Below, piece by piece: positions 37,413 through 47,113 of a stretch of 64,000 bases of DNA (position 1 is its first letter; each line of letters begins with the position of its first letter). The translations under genes were made by a program, and so were the position numbers. The notes under the pieces are model-generated. The model made no database searches. It saw nothing but the letters and a program-made list of their open reading frames with translations, and was not told the origin of the DNA. The DNA comes from Alphaproteobacteria bacterium HT1-32 (lineage in GTDB: Bacteria; Pseudomonadota; Alphaproteobacteria; Rhodospirillales; HT1-32): NCBI GenBank assembly GCA_009649675.1, contig WJPL01000001.1, forward strand, positions 950,469-1,014,468, in the 5' to 3' direction.

Positions 37413-39338
37413 TCAGGCCGATTTGTCTTTGCGGTCGTCGACTTCTTCGAACTCCGCATCAACAACACCGTCTTCTGCTGTGGCAGTGCCCTCGGGATTG
37501 TCCGGGCCTTCACCTTCAGCTGCGGTTTCGTCCTGCTGGGCCTTGTAAATGGCTTCGCCCAGCTTCATGGAGGACTGCATCAGGGTCTGCGTCTTGGCTT
37601 CGATATCCTCGACGCTGTCGCCTTCCATCGCTTCCTTCAGATCAGCGAGATCCTTCTCGATGGCTTCCTTGTCAGCAGCATCAACCTTGTCGCCATATTC
37701 CTCGATATTCTTCTCGGTGGAATGGACGAGCGATTCAGCCTGGTTCCTGGCTTCAACCATGGCACGGCGCTGCTTGTCGGAATCTGCGTTGGCTTCAGCC
37801 TCCTTGACCATCTTGTCGATATCTTCATCCGACAGACCACCAGAGGCCTGAATGCGGATCTGCTGTTCCTTGCCCGTCGCCTTGTCCTTGGCGGACACAT
37901 TGACCAGACCGTTCGCATCAATATCGAAGGTGACTTCAATCTGCGGCATGCCGCGCGGTGACGGCGGGATACCCACCAGATCGAACTGACCCAGCAGCTT
38001 GTTGTCTGCCGCCATTTCGCGTTCACCCTGGAAGACCCGGATGGTAACCGCATTCTGATTGTCTTCAGCGGTCGAGAAGGTCTGGCTCTTCTTCGTCGGG
38101 ATCGTCGTGTTGCGGTCGATCAGTCGGGTGAACACGCCACCCAGCGTCTCGATACCCAGCGACAGCGGGGTCACGTCGAGCAGCAGAACATCCTTCACGT
38201 CGCCCTTAAGGACACCGCCCTGAATGGCCGCACCGAGAGCCACAACCTCATCCGGGTTCACACCCTTATGCGGCTCACGACCGAAGAATTCCTTCACCGC
38301 GTCGAAGACCTTCGGCATACGGGTCATACCACCGACCAGGATAACCTCGTCGATTTCACCGGCAGAGATACCCGCATCCTTGAGAGCTGCCTTGCAGGGC
38401 TCAATCGTGCGCTTGATCAGTTCGGCAACCAGTGCTTCGAGTTTGGCACGGGTCAGCTTGATGTTCAGATGCTTCGGACCGGAGGCATCTGCCGTAATGA
38501 ACGGCAGGTTGATTTCGGTCTGCATGGACGAGGACAGCTCGATCTTGGCTTTTTCCGCAGCTTCCTTGAGGCGCTGCAGGGCCAGCTTGTCCTTGCGCAG
38601 GTCAATCGAGTTTTCTTTTTTGAACTCGTCGGCAAGGTAGTCGATGATCCGGGAGTCAAAATCCTCACCACCGAGGAAAGTGTCACCGTTCGTCGATTTC
38701 ACTTCGAACACGCCGTCGCCGATTTCCAGCACGGACACGTCGAAGGTACCACCACCAAGGTCATAGACCGCAATGATGCCGGTATTCTTCTTGTCGAGGC
38801 CATAGGCCAGCGCAGCGGCTGTCGGCTCGTTGATGATGCGGAGCACTTCAAGCCCGGCGATCTTGCCGGCATCCTTGGTTGCCTGACGCTGCGAGTCATT
38901 GAAATAAGCCGGAACCGTGATGACCGCCTGGGTCACTGTCTCGCCAAGATAGCTCTCGGCGGTTTCTTTCATCTTCTGCAGGATGAAGGCGGAAATCTGC
39001 GAGGGAGAGAACTTGTCTTCGTTGACCTTCACCCAGGCATCGCCGTTATCACCCTTGACGATGTTGTAGGGGACCAGGTCCATATCCTTCTTGGTCAGCG
39101 GATCGTCGAAACGACGGCCGATCAGACGCTTGATCGCAAAAAGGGTGTTTTCCGGATTGGTGACAGCCTGGCGCTTCGCCGGCTGGCCGACAAGACGCTC
39201 GCCGGAATCGGAGAAAGCGACCATCGACGGGGTCGTACGTGTGCCTTCGGAGTTTTCGATAACCTTGACGTCACCGCCATCCATGACCGCGATACATGAA
39301 TTCGTTGTACCAAGGTCGATACCAATAACCTTGCTCAT
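37413..39338 (-). CDS. dnaK: Chaperone protein DnaK (Hsp70)
   Basis: A 641-residue Hsp70, the usual bacterial length. The ATPase domain starts with [20 protein letters not shown] and contains [20 protein letters not shown] and [13 protein letters not shown]. The substrate-binding domain follows [16 protein letters not shown], and the disordered acidic C-terminus ends [11 protein letters not shown]. It folds and refolds proteins with DnaJ and GrpE. A good ribosome site (AAAGAGG) precedes the ATG. A heat-shock-type promoter and a structured leader lie upstream. Confidence 0.98.
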   Translation of the reverse strand: MSKVIGIDLGTTNSCIAVMDGGDVKVIENSEGTRTTPSMVAFSDSGERLVGQPAKRQAVTNPENTLFAIKRLIGRRFDDPLTKKDMDLVPYNIVKGDNGDAWVKVNEDKFSPSQISAFILQKMKETAESYLGETVTQAVITVPAYFNDSQRQATKDAGKIAGLEVLRIINEPTAAALAYGLDKKNTGIIAVYDLGGGTFDVSVLEIGDGVFEVKSTNGDTFLGGEDFDSRIIDYLADEFKKENSIDLRKDKLALQRLKEAAEKAKIELSSSMQTEINLPFITADASGPKHLNIKLTRAKLEALVAELIKRTIEPCKAALKDAGISAGEIDEVILVGGMTRMPKVFDAVKEFFGREPHKGVNPDEVVALGAAIQGGVLKGDVKDVLLLDVTPLSLGIETLGGVFTRLIDRNTTIPTKKSQTFSTAEDNQNAVTIRVFQGEREMAADNKLLGQFDLVGIPPSPRGMPQIEVTFDIDANGLVNVSAKDKATGKEQQIRIQASGGLSDEDIDKMVKEAEANADSDKQRRAMVEARNQAESLVHSTEKNIEEYGDKVDAADKEAIEKDLADLKEAMEGDSVEDIEAKTQTLMQSSMKLGEAIYKAQQDETAAEGEGPDNPEGTATAEDGVVDAEFEEVDDRKDKSA

Positions 39339-39403
39339 ATCTGATACCTCTTTCTTTCGGCGGATTCCGGATACGGCCCGATTTCAGCGACCGTGGATGG
39401 AAT

Positions 39404-39498
39404 CCCCATTCTGGTTGTCGTATGCCGTTTCCGGCGGCGGGTCCCGATAACGGACCCGTTCTGGTCAGCCGGCTTGAATGTCCCCAGAATTGATGGGG
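39404..39498 (-). other. Structured dnaK leader (nested stems)
   Basis: On the minus strand an outer pairing joins CCAGAATGGGG (39404-39414) with CCCCATCAATTCTGG (39484-39498), with a small internal loop. An inner hairpin is formed by CGGGTCC/GGACCCG (39438-39458). The structure sits upstream of the dnaK ribosome site in a leader of about 170 bases. It could act as an RNA thermosensor or stability element. Confidence 0.45.
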
Positions 39499-39515
39499 TA
39501 ATCCCGGCACGGCGC

Positions 39516-39544
39516 TATATAGGGCGGTAGAAGCGGGCGCGCAA
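39516..39544 (-). promoter_or_regulatory. Heat-shock-type promoter of dnaK
   Basis: A -35 box TTGCGC (39539-39544) and a -10 CCCTATATAG region (TATATA at 39516-39521) are separated by 17 bases on the minus strand. TTG followed by CCCTATAT resembles the RpoH promoters of alphaproteobacteria. The start site would be near 39509, about 170 bases before the dnaK ATG. Confidence 0.5.
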
Positions 39545-39656
39545 CCGTACCACTTCAGATAAATCGCTGTTCAGAAGCCACCCGGACCGCAAACAGAACC
39601 CCGACATGAGACGGGTGATTTACCAACGGCTGCGAAAGCGGCATAGTCTTGTCGCA

Positions 39657-40949
39657 ATGGACAGTATCCGGCCGCTACAGACAATTACGGAACCGATGGA
39701 CCAGTCAGGCCATGCCTTTCAGGACCATCTTGAGTTGCTGGCCGAGATGACGGCAAGCTTTGCCGCATCACAGGATGTTCAGAAAACCATCTCCACGGCG
39801 CTGGAACTGATCCGTGATTACATGGATGCGGAAGCGGCTTCGCTGTTCATGCTGTCCGACGATGGCAGCGAACTGGAATGCCGCGCCTGTGTCGGCTCGT
39901 CCGACATCACCGGTCTGCGCATGCCTTCGAACAAGGGCATCGTCGGCCGGACAGTGCAGAACAACATTGTCCAGATCGTCCGCGATGTCCGCAATGACCC
40001 GGACCACCACCGGCAGGTCGACAAGGACACAGGCTTCGTAACCCGGTCCATCCTGTCTGCCGCGATGTCAGTCCGTGACCGGATGCTGGGGGCCATCCAG
40101 GTCGTCAACCGTAACGGCGGCGACGGACTGTTTGATGACAGCCACAAGGATATGCTGCGCGCCATGGCGTCAACGGCGGCTCTGGCGATCATCAACGCCC
40201 AGCTGGCTGCGCAGATGGTCAATCAGGAACGGGTCCGCCGCGAGATGGAACTGGCGGCCGAGGTTCAGCGCAACCTGCTGCCACGGCCGACGGATAAAGG
40301 CTACCCGATTGCCGGGATCAACCAGCCTGCACTGGAAGTCTCTGGTGACTTCTATGATGTTTTCGAAGCCTCGGACGGACGTATCTGGTTTGCGCTGGCC
40401 GATGTCTCGGGCAAGGGGATGAACGCGGCCCTGCTGATGGCCAAGACCTCCAGCCTGTTCCGGGCCCTTGGCCGTAACGCCCAGGACCCCGGCGAACTGT
40501 TCGTCCGGATCAACGAGGAAATTTGCGAGACCAGCACCCACGGCATGTTCGTTACCATGGCCGGGGGCATCTTTGACCCGGCGTCCGGTATTGTCCGGCT
40601 GGCCAATGCCGGGCATGAACCGCCCCTGCTGCGGCGGCAAGACGGCAGCTATCAGGATTTTCCTGCGGAAGCCCAGCCACTCGGTATCATCGCCTTTCCG
40701 GGCATGACATTTCCTGTCACTGAAATCGATGTCGGTGATGGTGCACTTTATATATATACAGACGGCGTTACCGAAGGTTCAGTCGAAAGCGGTGAAATGC
40801 TGGGACAGGATGGTGTACAGGCCATCCTTGATGAAACCGCCCGGCAACCATTGCGCAAAAGACTTCTCGCCGTTACCAACAAACTGACGCAGCATGGCGC
40901 AAAGCTGCATGACGATATCACCATTCTCGGGATCGACAGGGCGGGATGA
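39657..40949 (+). CDS. GAF-PP2C (RsbU-like) phosphatase
   Basis: About 430 residues. An N-terminal GAF domain (TASFAASQDVQKTISTALEL through AIINAQLAAQM) is followed by a coiled-coil with RREMELAAEVQRNLLPRP, then a PP2C/SpoIIE phosphatase domain with SGDFYDVFEASDGRIWFALA, DVSGKGMNAALLM, the metal-site segment LYIYTDGVTEGSV and KLHDDITILGI. Such proteins dephosphorylate a STAS antagonist, switching on a partner-switching module. The next two genes encode the kinase and antagonist. The start is uncertain: ATGs at 39606, 39657 and 39696 all have weak ribosome sites. Confidence 0.85.
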   Translation: MDSIRPLQTITEPMDQSGHAFQDHLELLAEMTASFAASQDVQKTISTALELIRDYMDAEAASLFMLSDDGSELECRACVGSSDITGLRMPSNKGIVGRTVQNNIVQIVRDVRNDPDHHRQVDKDTGFVTRSILSAAMSVRDRMLGAIQVVNRNGGDGLFDDSHKDMLRAMASTAALAIINAQLAAQMVNQERVRREMELAAEVQRNLLPRPTDKGYPIAGINQPALEVSGDFYDVFEASDGRIWFALADVSGKGMNAALLMAKTSSLFRALGRNAQDPGELFVRINEEICETSTHGMFVTMAGGIFDPASGIVRLANAGHEPPLLRRQDGSYQDFPAEAQPLGIIAFPGMTFPVTEIDVGDGALYIYTDGVTEGSVESGEMLGQDGVQAILDETARQPLRKRLLAVTNKLTQHGAKLHDDITILGIDRAG

Positions 40950-41371
40950 GCGACACAGACAATGTCAGACTGATCGAGATCACCGTACCGGCCCTGCCGG
41001 AACGGCTGAAGCTGATCCGCAATACGCTGAGGAGCACCGCTGAAACCGTTGGTTGTTCTGAAGCCTGTCGGCAGGATATTGTGATGGCTGTAGACGAAGC
41101 CTGTCAGAACATCATCCGGCATGGATACAAGAACGATCCGGACGGCCTGATTACGGTGGATGTGCGGCTGGCGAAGGATACGCTGGTCATCAAGCTCATC
41201 GACTATGCCCAGCCCGTTGTTGTAGAACAGGTGAAATCGCGTGATCTGGAAGATGTCCGCCCGGGGGGGCTTGGCGTGCATATTATCCGCGAATGTATGG
41301 ACGAGGCAGAATTCAAGCGGCCACCGGAAGGCGCGGGCAACCTTCTGGAGCTGACAAAGAAAATCGTTTGA
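40946..41371 (+). CDS. Anti-sigma-factor-type serine kinase (RsbW-like)
   Basis: A 141-residue histidine-kinase-like ATPase. The N box is MAVDEACQNIIRHGY (about residues 48-62), the D-containing box is IKLIDYAQPV and the lid motif is GGLGVHIIREC. In the usual DxGxG motif the first Gly is Ala, which may lower ATP affinity. It would phosphorylate the STAS protein encoded next. Overlapping stop and start codons (ATGA) couple it to the phosphatase gene. No sigma factor gene is seen here. Confidence 0.88.
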   Translation: MSDTDNVRLIEITVPALPERLKLIRNTLRSTAETVGCSEACRQDIVMAVDEACQNIIRHGYKNDPDGLITVDVRLAKDTLVIKLIDYAQPVVVEQVKSRDLEDVRPGGLGVHIIRECMDEAEFKRPPEGAGNLLELTKKIV

Positions 41372-41381
41372 GGGTCAAAAC

Positions 41382-41708
41382 ATGGCATATAAGGTTCGTA
41401 ACACTGGCGACTACGCAATCGTCGAATTGACCGGGGATGTCGATCTCGAACGGTCGCCGGATGTCCGGAAACTGCTGCTGGAGCAGATCGGGGCCGGGCA
41501 TGCGGTCATCGTTGACCTATCCGGCGTGAGCTATATCGATTCATCCGGTGTCGCCAGTCTGGTGGAAGCTTTCCAGAACGCCCGCAAGCGCGGTTCCGAC
41601 TTTTCGCTGGCATCGGTCTCCGCCGCCGCCATGCGTGTGCTGGAACTGGCACGCCTCGACAAGATTTTCACCATTCACGCGTCGGTTGATGCGGTGACGG
41701 GCGGCTAG
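41382..41708 (+). CDS. STAS-domain anti-anti-sigma factor / MlaB-like protein
   Basis: A 108-residue STAS domain with the classic phosphorylation motif VDLSGVSYIDSSGVASLVEA (Ser near residue 50). In partner switching this Ser is phosphorylated by the kinase before it and dephosphorylated by the phosphatase two genes upstream. But it sits 10 bases from mlaE, where E. coli Mla systems also use a STAS protein (MlaB) to control the transporter. Either role, or both, fits. Confidence 0.88.
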   Translation: MAYKVRNTGDYAIVELTGDVDLERSPDVRKLLLEQIGAGHAVIVDLSGVSYIDSSGVASLVEAFQNARKRGSDFSLASVSAAAMRVLELARLDKIFTIHASVDAVTGG

Positions 41709-41717
41709 GCCCATCTG

Positions 41718-42506
41718 ATGATTTCCTTCGCAGAACGGCTCGGCAAACGTACCGTCGCCGGCATAGCGGAAATGGGCCGCGCCGCCGGCCTGTTCGGGGA
41801 AAGTCTCTACTGGATCGTCCTTGGATCGTACCGGAAACAGCCGGTGCGGCTGCACGCCGTTTTTGCGCAAAGCATGGAAATCGGTATCCGCGCCATTCCG
41901 ATTGTTACCGTGCTATCGCTGACCATCGGCATCATGCTGGCCATTCAGGGCATCCATACCCTGCGTATTTTTGGCGCAGAAAGCCGGGTGACACTGGGTA
42001 TCGCGCTGTCGATCACCCGTGAATTCGCCCCCCTCATCACCGGAATTCTGGTTGCCGGGCGTTCCGGATCCGCGCTGGCGGCGCGGCTTGGCACCATGAA
42101 GATCAGTCAGGAAATTGATGCGCTGACCGTCATGGGCATCAACCCCGTCCGGTTTCTGGTCGCACCGGCGCTGATCTCCATGGTCATCATGCTGCCCGCA
42201 CTGACCTGGTTCGCCGATATGGTTGGTCTGCTGGGGGCGGGGCTTTATGTTTCGGCTGACCTCGGCATTTCCATGGTGGCCTATCTCGACCAGTTGCGGG
42301 AAGCCCTCAGCGTTGACGACGTCATGCATGGTCTCGGCAAGAGCGTCCTGTTTGCCATCCTGATCACGGTGGTCGGCGTGGTGAATGGTGCCGGTGTCGA
42401 AGGCGGCGCAGAAGGGGTCGGCAAGATGACCACCCGGTCCGTTGTCCATTCGATCAGCGCTATCGTCATTACCGACATGCTGTTCGCCTTCCTGGCGACC
42501 CGATAA
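41718..42506 (+). CDS. mlaE: MlaE-family permease of lipid transport ABC system
   Basis: A 262-residue integral membrane protein with five or six helices. The family core is visible in RAIPIVTVLSLTIGIMLAIQ, SITREFAPLITGILVAGRSG and LGTMKISQEIDALTVMGINP. MlaE forms the membrane part of the MlaFEDB complex that moves phospholipids between the outer and inner membranes. It lies 10 bases after the STAS gene and 4 before mlaF. Confidence 0.93.
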   Translation: MISFAERLGKRTVAGIAEMGRAAGLFGESLYWIVLGSYRKQPVRLHAVFAQSMEIGIRAIPIVTVLSLTIGIMLAIQGIHTLRIFGAESRVTLGIALSITREFAPLITGILVAGRSGSALAARLGTMKISQEIDALTVMGINPVRFLVAPALISMVIMLPALTWFADMVGLLGAGLYVSADLGISMVAYLDQLREALSVDDVMHGLGKSVLFAILITVVGVVNGAGVEGGAEGVGKMTTRSVVHSISAIVITDMLFAFLATR

Positions 42507-42509
42507 AAG

Positions 42510-43364
42510 ATGGCTGAGCTGACCTCACATATGCCAGACACCGGCACAGCCCCTCTTCCCGGGTTGCAGTCCGACTATGCCGTGGAGGTCGTCGATCTGG
42601 TCACGCACTGGGGTGACCGGAAAATCCTCAACAAGGTCAATATCACCGTCAATCACGGTGAGATCATGGTCATCATGGGCGGGTCCGGATCCGGCAAGTC
42701 AACCTGCCTGACCCACATGCTGAAGCTGCATCATCCGACATCCGGCTGCATCAAACTCCTTGGCAAGGACATCACCACCCTGCCCGCGATGGAGATGTAC
42801 GAACTGCGCAAGAAGATGGGCGTCGCCTTTCAGTATGGCGCCCTGTTCAGTTCGATGAGTGTCGGCGACAACATCATGCTGCCGCTTCGCGAACATACCT
42901 CGCTGGATCGCGGCACCATGGAAATCATGATGCGGCTGAAGCTGGAGGTCGTCGACCTTGCCGGCTACGAGGATTTCATGCCGTCTGAACTGTCTGGCGG
43001 CATGATGAAACGGGCCGCAATGGCACGGGCCGTCATCATGGATCCGAAGCTGCTGTTTCTTGACGAGCCGAGTGCAGGTCTGGACCCGGTTGTCGCCGCG
43101 TCACTGGATGATCTGATCCTCCGCCTGCGCGACGCCATGGGGATGAGTATCGTCGTGGTAACCCATGAACTGGACAGTGCCTTCAAGATTGCCGACCGGA
43201 TTACAGTGCTCGACAAGGGCGAAGTGCTGATCAGTGCAACGACGGAGGAAGTTCGCAATTCGCCGAATGAGCGTGTACAAAACCTTCTGAACCGCCGTAC
43301 CGAGGAAGTTATTCTCGATCCGGACGAATATTTGCGTAGATTGGTTGGAGAAAGGATCGACTGA
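42510..43364 (+). CDS. mlaF: MlaF-family ATPase
   Basis: A 284-residue ABC ATPase. Walker A is GGSGSGKST (about residue 55), the signature is SELSGGMMKRAAMARA, Walker B is LLFLDEPSAGLDP and the switch His lies in VVVTHELDSAF. It powers the MlaE permease. The C-terminal 40 residues match MlaF-type extensions. It is followed by a 41-base gap and then the MCE-domain gene. Confidence 0.95.
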   Translation: MAELTSHMPDTGTAPLPGLQSDYAVEVVDLVTHWGDRKILNKVNITVNHGEIMVIMGGSGSGKSTCLTHMLKLHHPTSGCIKLLGKDITTLPAMEMYELRKKMGVAFQYGALFSSMSVGDNIMLPLREHTSLDRGTMEIMMRLKLEVVDLAGYEDFMPSELSGGMMKRAAMARAVIMDPKLLFLDEPSAGLDPVVAASLDDLILRLRDAMGMSIVVVTHELDSAFKIADRITVLDKGEVLISATTEEVRNSPNERVQNLLNRRTEEVILDPDEYLRRLVGERID

Positions 43365-43405
43365 TTGCGTCGGGGGAACGACGCCATCAACTGATCAGGG
43401 GAACA

Positions 43406-44422
43406 ATGACGAATCACCGGATAAATTATGCGCTTGTAGGCTTTTTCGTGCTGGTGACCCTTGTCACGCTGATCACGACGATTGCCGTACTGACCGGACG
43501 TACAGGCGCCGTCAGCACCTATTACACCACCTATGGAAATGTTGGCGGCATCAAGTTCGGCACCCAGGTTCTCTATGAAGGCTATCCCATCGGGCAGGTT
43601 GAGGCCATTGAGCCCACCACTTTCAAAGGGTCGGTAAAATTCAGGATTACGCTGTCTGTGACGGAAGACTGGCGCATTCCGGCTGATTCAATCGCCGAGA
43701 TTTCCGCCTCCGGTCTGCTGGCCGCCGTAACCATCAATATCCGCGAGGGACTGAGCGCGGAAGCGCTGGCACCGGGGTCAGAGATTCTGCCCGGACGTCC
43801 CAGCAATATCTTTGCCGCCCTGTCCGGTGTCGCCGAGCAGTTTGGTGACCTGAGTGAAAACAGCGTCAAACCTCTGCTCAGCAATCTTGATCGTCAGGTC
43901 ACCGCCTTCGGCAAGGTGTTTGAAAACGAACTGCCGGCCATGATCGATAACGTGAACGGCCTGACCCGTGAAGTTGCCGACCGGACGCCGCTGATTCTGG
44001 CCAATCTGGAAGACTTCACCGAACGCCTGCATGATATCAGCCGGGAAGTAGATAACGGCGTCAGGGAAATCATGAGCGCCAGGAACATGTCGACCATCGA
44101 TAGAGCCCTTGCCAACTTCGACAAAACCGCACGCGACGTTTCCCTGTTCACCGGGCGGATGAATGAAACCCGTGAGCAACTGGATACCATACTGAACCGG
44201 GTCGATGGTCTGGTCGCCGGGAATGAAGACAACATCAACAAAACGGTCGAGGAAACCCGTTTTGTTGTGCAGGCCCTGTCCCGTCATGTCGACGCAATCT
44301 CCTATAATCTGGAGGGAACAAGCCGCAACATGCTCGAATTCAGTCGCCAGATCCGGCAGAATCCCGGCCTCCTGCTGGGCGGTTCAGCCCCCAGTGAATC
44401 AGGCGCGAGTTCACCGCAATGA
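43406..44422 (+). CDS. mlaD: MlaD-like MCE-domain protein
   Basis: A 338-residue protein with an N-terminal membrane segment (LVGFFVLVTLVTLITTIAVL), one MCE domain (TYGNVGGIKFGTQVLYEGYP and FRITLSVTEDWRIPADSIAE) and a long helical tail (residues 130-330). It is periplasmic and probably hexameric, receiving lipid at the inner membrane. It starts in the usual place after mlaF and overlaps the lipoprotein gene by 4 bases. Confidence 0.92.
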   Translation: MTNHRINYALVGFFVLVTLVTLITTIAVLTGRTGAVSTYYTTYGNVGGIKFGTQVLYEGYPIGQVEAIEPTTFKGSVKFRITLSVTEDWRIPADSIAEISASGLLAAVTINIREGLSAEALAPGSEILPGRPSNIFAALSGVAEQFGDLSENSVKPLLSNLDRQVTAFGKVFENELPAMIDNVNGLTREVADRTPLILANLEDFTERLHDISREVDNGVREIMSARNMSTIDRALANFDKTARDVSLFTGRMNETREQLDTILNRVDGLVAGNEDNINKTVEETRFVVQALSRHVDAISYNLEGTSRNMLEFSRQIRQNPGLLLGGSAPSESGASSPQ

Positions 44423-45015
44423 GACATCTGATCCGTCCTCTCCTGTTATTGCTGTTTGTCACCGGGCTGACCGCCTGCTCCGCACCACCTGTGCCGAAAG
44501 ATCATTTCTACCGGCTGACCGCTGCAGCCCCGACAGCCTCACCCGCAAACCGCCTCAGCGGTGTACTGATGGTCGACCGGCCCAATGCCGACGGTGTTTA
44601 TTCCGAACGCGCACTGGTGCTCAGCCGTCACGCCGACCGGTCGATGATCGAACAATATCATTATCATTTCTGGGCCGAGCCTCCGGCAGCAATGCTGCAA
44701 CAGCAGATCGTCCGTTTTCTCCGCGATGCTGATATCGCCCGTCAGGTGGTCACCCCGGAACTGCGCATCCGTAATGACTATGCGCTGACCAGCAAAATCC
44801 TCCGGATGGAGCGCATCATTGATGGTCCGTCCCCCCGGGTGGCACTGACGATCGAATTTGCCCTGCATAATTACCGCGACAACAAACTGTTGCTGCTGGA
44901 AACCTACAGCGAAGAAGTCGACGCCCGGTCCGACGGCATGTCAGATGCAATCACAGCCCTCGACGAGGCACTGACCCGCATCCTGAACGGCCTGCTGACA
45001 GACGCCAGCAAATAG
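44419..45015 (+). CDS. ABC-type transport auxiliary lipoprotein (PqiC/LptE-like)
   Basis: A 198-residue lipoprotein with the lipobox LTAC after LIRPLLLLLFVTGLTAC. The body has the layout of the ABC-transport auxiliary family (VPKDHFYRLTAAAPTASPAN near the N-terminus and NYRDNKLLLLETYSE near the end). Such proteins sit at the outer membrane and complete MCE transporters. It is the fourth protein of the Mla-type transporter. Confidence 0.85.
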   Translation: MRHLIRPLLLLLFVTGLTACSAPPVPKDHFYRLTAAAPTASPANRLSGVLMVDRPNADGVYSERALVLSRHADRSMIEQYHYHFWAEPPAAMLQQQIVRFLRDADIARQVVTPELRIRNDYALTSKILRMERIIDGPSPRVALTIEFALHNYRDNKLLLLETYSEEVDARSDGMSDAITALDEALTRILNGLLTDASK

Positions 45016-45018
45016 GCG

Positions 45019-46341
45019 ATGGCCCGACGTACCAGACGACAGCCACCCCGCCCTGCGCCCAGTGACCGGTTCACACTCGAAATCCGCGATATTGGTGTCA
45101 TGGGCGACGGTATCGCCGCCCTGCCCGATGGCCGGACCACCTTCATTGACGGCGCCCTGCCCGGCGAAATCGTCGAAGCTGAGGTTACCTTCCTTGAACA
45201 GGGTCCGCCACGCGGACGGCTGGTGAACATTGTCCGGGCCTCCCCATCACGACGTGAGCCGCCCTGCCCGATCGCCCGCCTGTGCGGCGGATGTATGGCT
45301 CAGCATCTTGACGACAGGGCTTATATCGACTGGAAAACCCGCGCCGTTTCCACCGCATTTGAAGCAGCCGGACTCGATACAACATGTCTGGAGCCGATGC
45401 AGCGGACAGGAGAACGGACGCGCCGGCGCGCTGTCTGGCAGTTCCGCCTCGGCGAAGGCCGTCTGTTGCTGGGATATTCGGTCCGGCGGGGCAACCGGAT
45501 CATTGATGCCACAAGCTGCCTGCTGCTGGAACCGGCGCTCCAGAATGTCATGGATGGACTGCGCCGCGAGCTTCCGACCCTGTTGACCGGACCTGTTGTC
45601 AGACGCGGACGGATTCTTGTCACCGCCAGTGATTCCGGACCCGATGTACTGCTGGAACTCGACCATGAACCTGATCTGGAACTGTTGCAGGGATTCAGCG
45701 GTCTTGCAGAGCGGCTGGATCTGGCCCGCCTGTCCTGGCGGAACGGTGCCCGTGGCGAGGCAACCCCGGCCGCAGCACGACGACAACCGACAGTAAAATT
45801 CGGTGAAATCAATATCGCCATTCCGACCGGCGCTTTCCTGCAGGCATCAAGTGCCGGCGAGGCACTGATCCGTCAGGCCGTTGCCGAGGCACTGGCAGAC
45901 ACAGACGGCCCCGTGCTCGATCTCTATGCAGGTCTCGGCAGCCTGTCCTGTCCGGTTGCCAGCAACCGCCCGGTCCATGCGGTCGAGGGAATGGAACGAA
46001 TGGCAACATCCCTTGCCTCTGCGGCACGGCGCAGTGCCGTTGCCAGCCGTCTGACCACAGAGACACGGGATCTCGACAGACGACCCGTCATCACATCAGA
46101 CCTGGATCGCTACAGCGCCGTCATTCTGGATCCGCCCCGCGCCGGGGCAAGACATCAGGTCAGCGAACTTGCGGGCTGCGAGAAGCTCACCCGGCTGGTT
46201 TATGTCTCCTGCTCAGCCGACAGCTTTGCCCGCGATACAGCCCTGCTGGTAAAGGCCGGATGGCGCCTGACATGGGTCCAGCCGATCGATCAGTTCCTCT
46301 ATTCCGACCAGACGGAACTGGTCGCCCGACTGGACCGGTAA
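45019..46341 (+). CDS. TRAM-containing RNA (uracil-5-)methyltransferase, RlmD/TrmA-type
   Basis: A 440-residue class I RNA methyltransferase. An N-terminal TRAM domain (LEIRDIGVMGDGIAALPDGR through ARGRLVNI) is followed by a Fe-S-type Cys motif (CPIARLCGGCMAQHL with Cys-x5-Cys-x2-Cys). The SAM domain has VLDLYAGLGSLSC, and VYVSCSADSFARD carries the catalytic Cys. It methylates uridine in rRNA or tRNA. It begins 4 bases after the lipoprotein gene, so the operon continues through it. Confidence 0.85.
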   Translation: MARRTRRQPPRPAPSDRFTLEIRDIGVMGDGIAALPDGRTTFIDGALPGEIVEAEVTFLEQGPPRGRLVNIVRASPSRREPPCPIARLCGGCMAQHLDDRAYIDWKTRAVSTAFEAAGLDTTCLEPMQRTGERTRRRAVWQFRLGEGRLLLGYSVRRGNRIIDATSCLLLEPALQNVMDGLRRELPTLLTGPVVRRGRILVTASDSGPDVLLELDHEPDLELLQGFSGLAERLDLARLSWRNGARGEATPAAARRQPTVKFGEINIAIPTGAFLQASSAGEALIRQAVAEALADTDGPVLDLYAGLGSLSCPVASNRPVHAVEGMERMATSLASAARRSAVASRLTTETRDLDRRPVITSDLDRYSAVILDPPRAGARHQVSELAGCEKLTRLVYVSCSADSFARDTALLVKAGWRLTWVQPIDQFLYSDQTELVARLDR

Positions 46342-46345
46342 GACA

Positions 46346-46906
46346 ATGGGCAACATTGTTGACGGGCTTACCTTTGCCACCGTCGTTCTGGTCGTCATTG
46401 CCGTCGTCCGCGTCGCCTTTATCGTCATGCAACGACGTGACCCGGACGCCGAGAATACGACATTGCTGCGCGACAGGCAGAGCCGGATGGAAGAAGCCTG
46501 GATGCACCGTAACAAGGTGCTGAAAGACCGTGCCGTCTGGAAAATGATCCGCACCATCGAACTCTGCCGTGAAAATCTGAACCCGGCTCTGCTGGCCCCC
46601 GGCCAGGACAGATATATCCAGTATTATCTCGGCTATCTTCTCGGGTTTGCAGAGGCGGTCAGTCTCGCTGACGGTGTGGAATTCGACCGCATCCTCCGGC
46701 TGCCGATATATCTGGAAGCCAGCAAGCTGCTGGGCGACGGGCATGGCGATGTGCAGGAGGGTGCCGAAATGCTGGTGAAGCTGTCAGGCAGCGAGTTTTT
46801 TGAGCTTGGCCGCAGCGAAGGCGTACCTGATGGTACCAACGCCGCACAGGACAGCGGTGAACGGTACTTCCACCGCATTGATTTATTTTTCAGCCAGCCC
46901 GGCTGA
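46346..46906 (+). CDS. Unknown membrane-anchored protein
   Basis: A 186-residue protein with one N-terminal membrane segment (LTFATVVLVVIAVVRVAFIV) and a helical cytoplasmic domain containing YIQYYLGYLLGFAEAVSLAD and RLPIYLEASKLLGDGHGDVQ. No family recognised. It follows the methyltransferase gene by 5 bases and is the last gene before a 460-base intergenic region. Confidence 0.65.
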   Translation: MGNIVDGLTFATVVLVVIAVVRVAFIVMQRRDPDAENTTLLRDRQSRMEEAWMHRNKVLKDRAVWKMIRTIELCRENLNPALLAPGQDRYIQYYLGYLLGFAEAVSLADGVEFDRILRLPIYLEASKLLGDGHGDVQEGAEMLVKLSGSEFFELGRSEGVPDGTNAAQDSGERYFHRIDLFFSQPG

Positions 46907-47069
46907 CAGAGAAAACCTCTACGGGTTATCCCCAATAGCATCAACCGGCAGATTCGCTACCTTACAGTCATGGTTTTGATCGTTTCCGGGGATATGTCCC
47001 CGATGCCTCTGCTCTCCCTGTAGGTGCTCAGATGAACCGGTCAATGTTCCTCCCTGTGACTTTCAGGTG

Positions 47070-47113
47070 CCGCTTGCCCTCTTCCCCCTTCTGGCAAGCG
47101 GCACTTTTTTTGT
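47070..47113 (+). terminator. Rho-independent terminator
   Basis: A 12-base perfect stem, GTGCCGCTTGCC and GGCAAGCGGCAC, with a pyrimidine-rich loop, followed by seven T. This is a textbook intrinsic terminator on the plus strand. The opposite strand lacks a T-tract after the stem. Confidence 0.88.

Noticed and set aside
38268-39299. 343-residue plus-strand frame opposite dnaK
   Set aside because: Antisense shadow produced by codon bias of dnaK.
46988-47001. GGGGATATGTCCCC palindrome as part of a known riboswitch
   Set aside because: The surrounding sequence does not fold into any riboswitch or 6S RNA pattern I can recognise, so I leave it as a bare palindrome.
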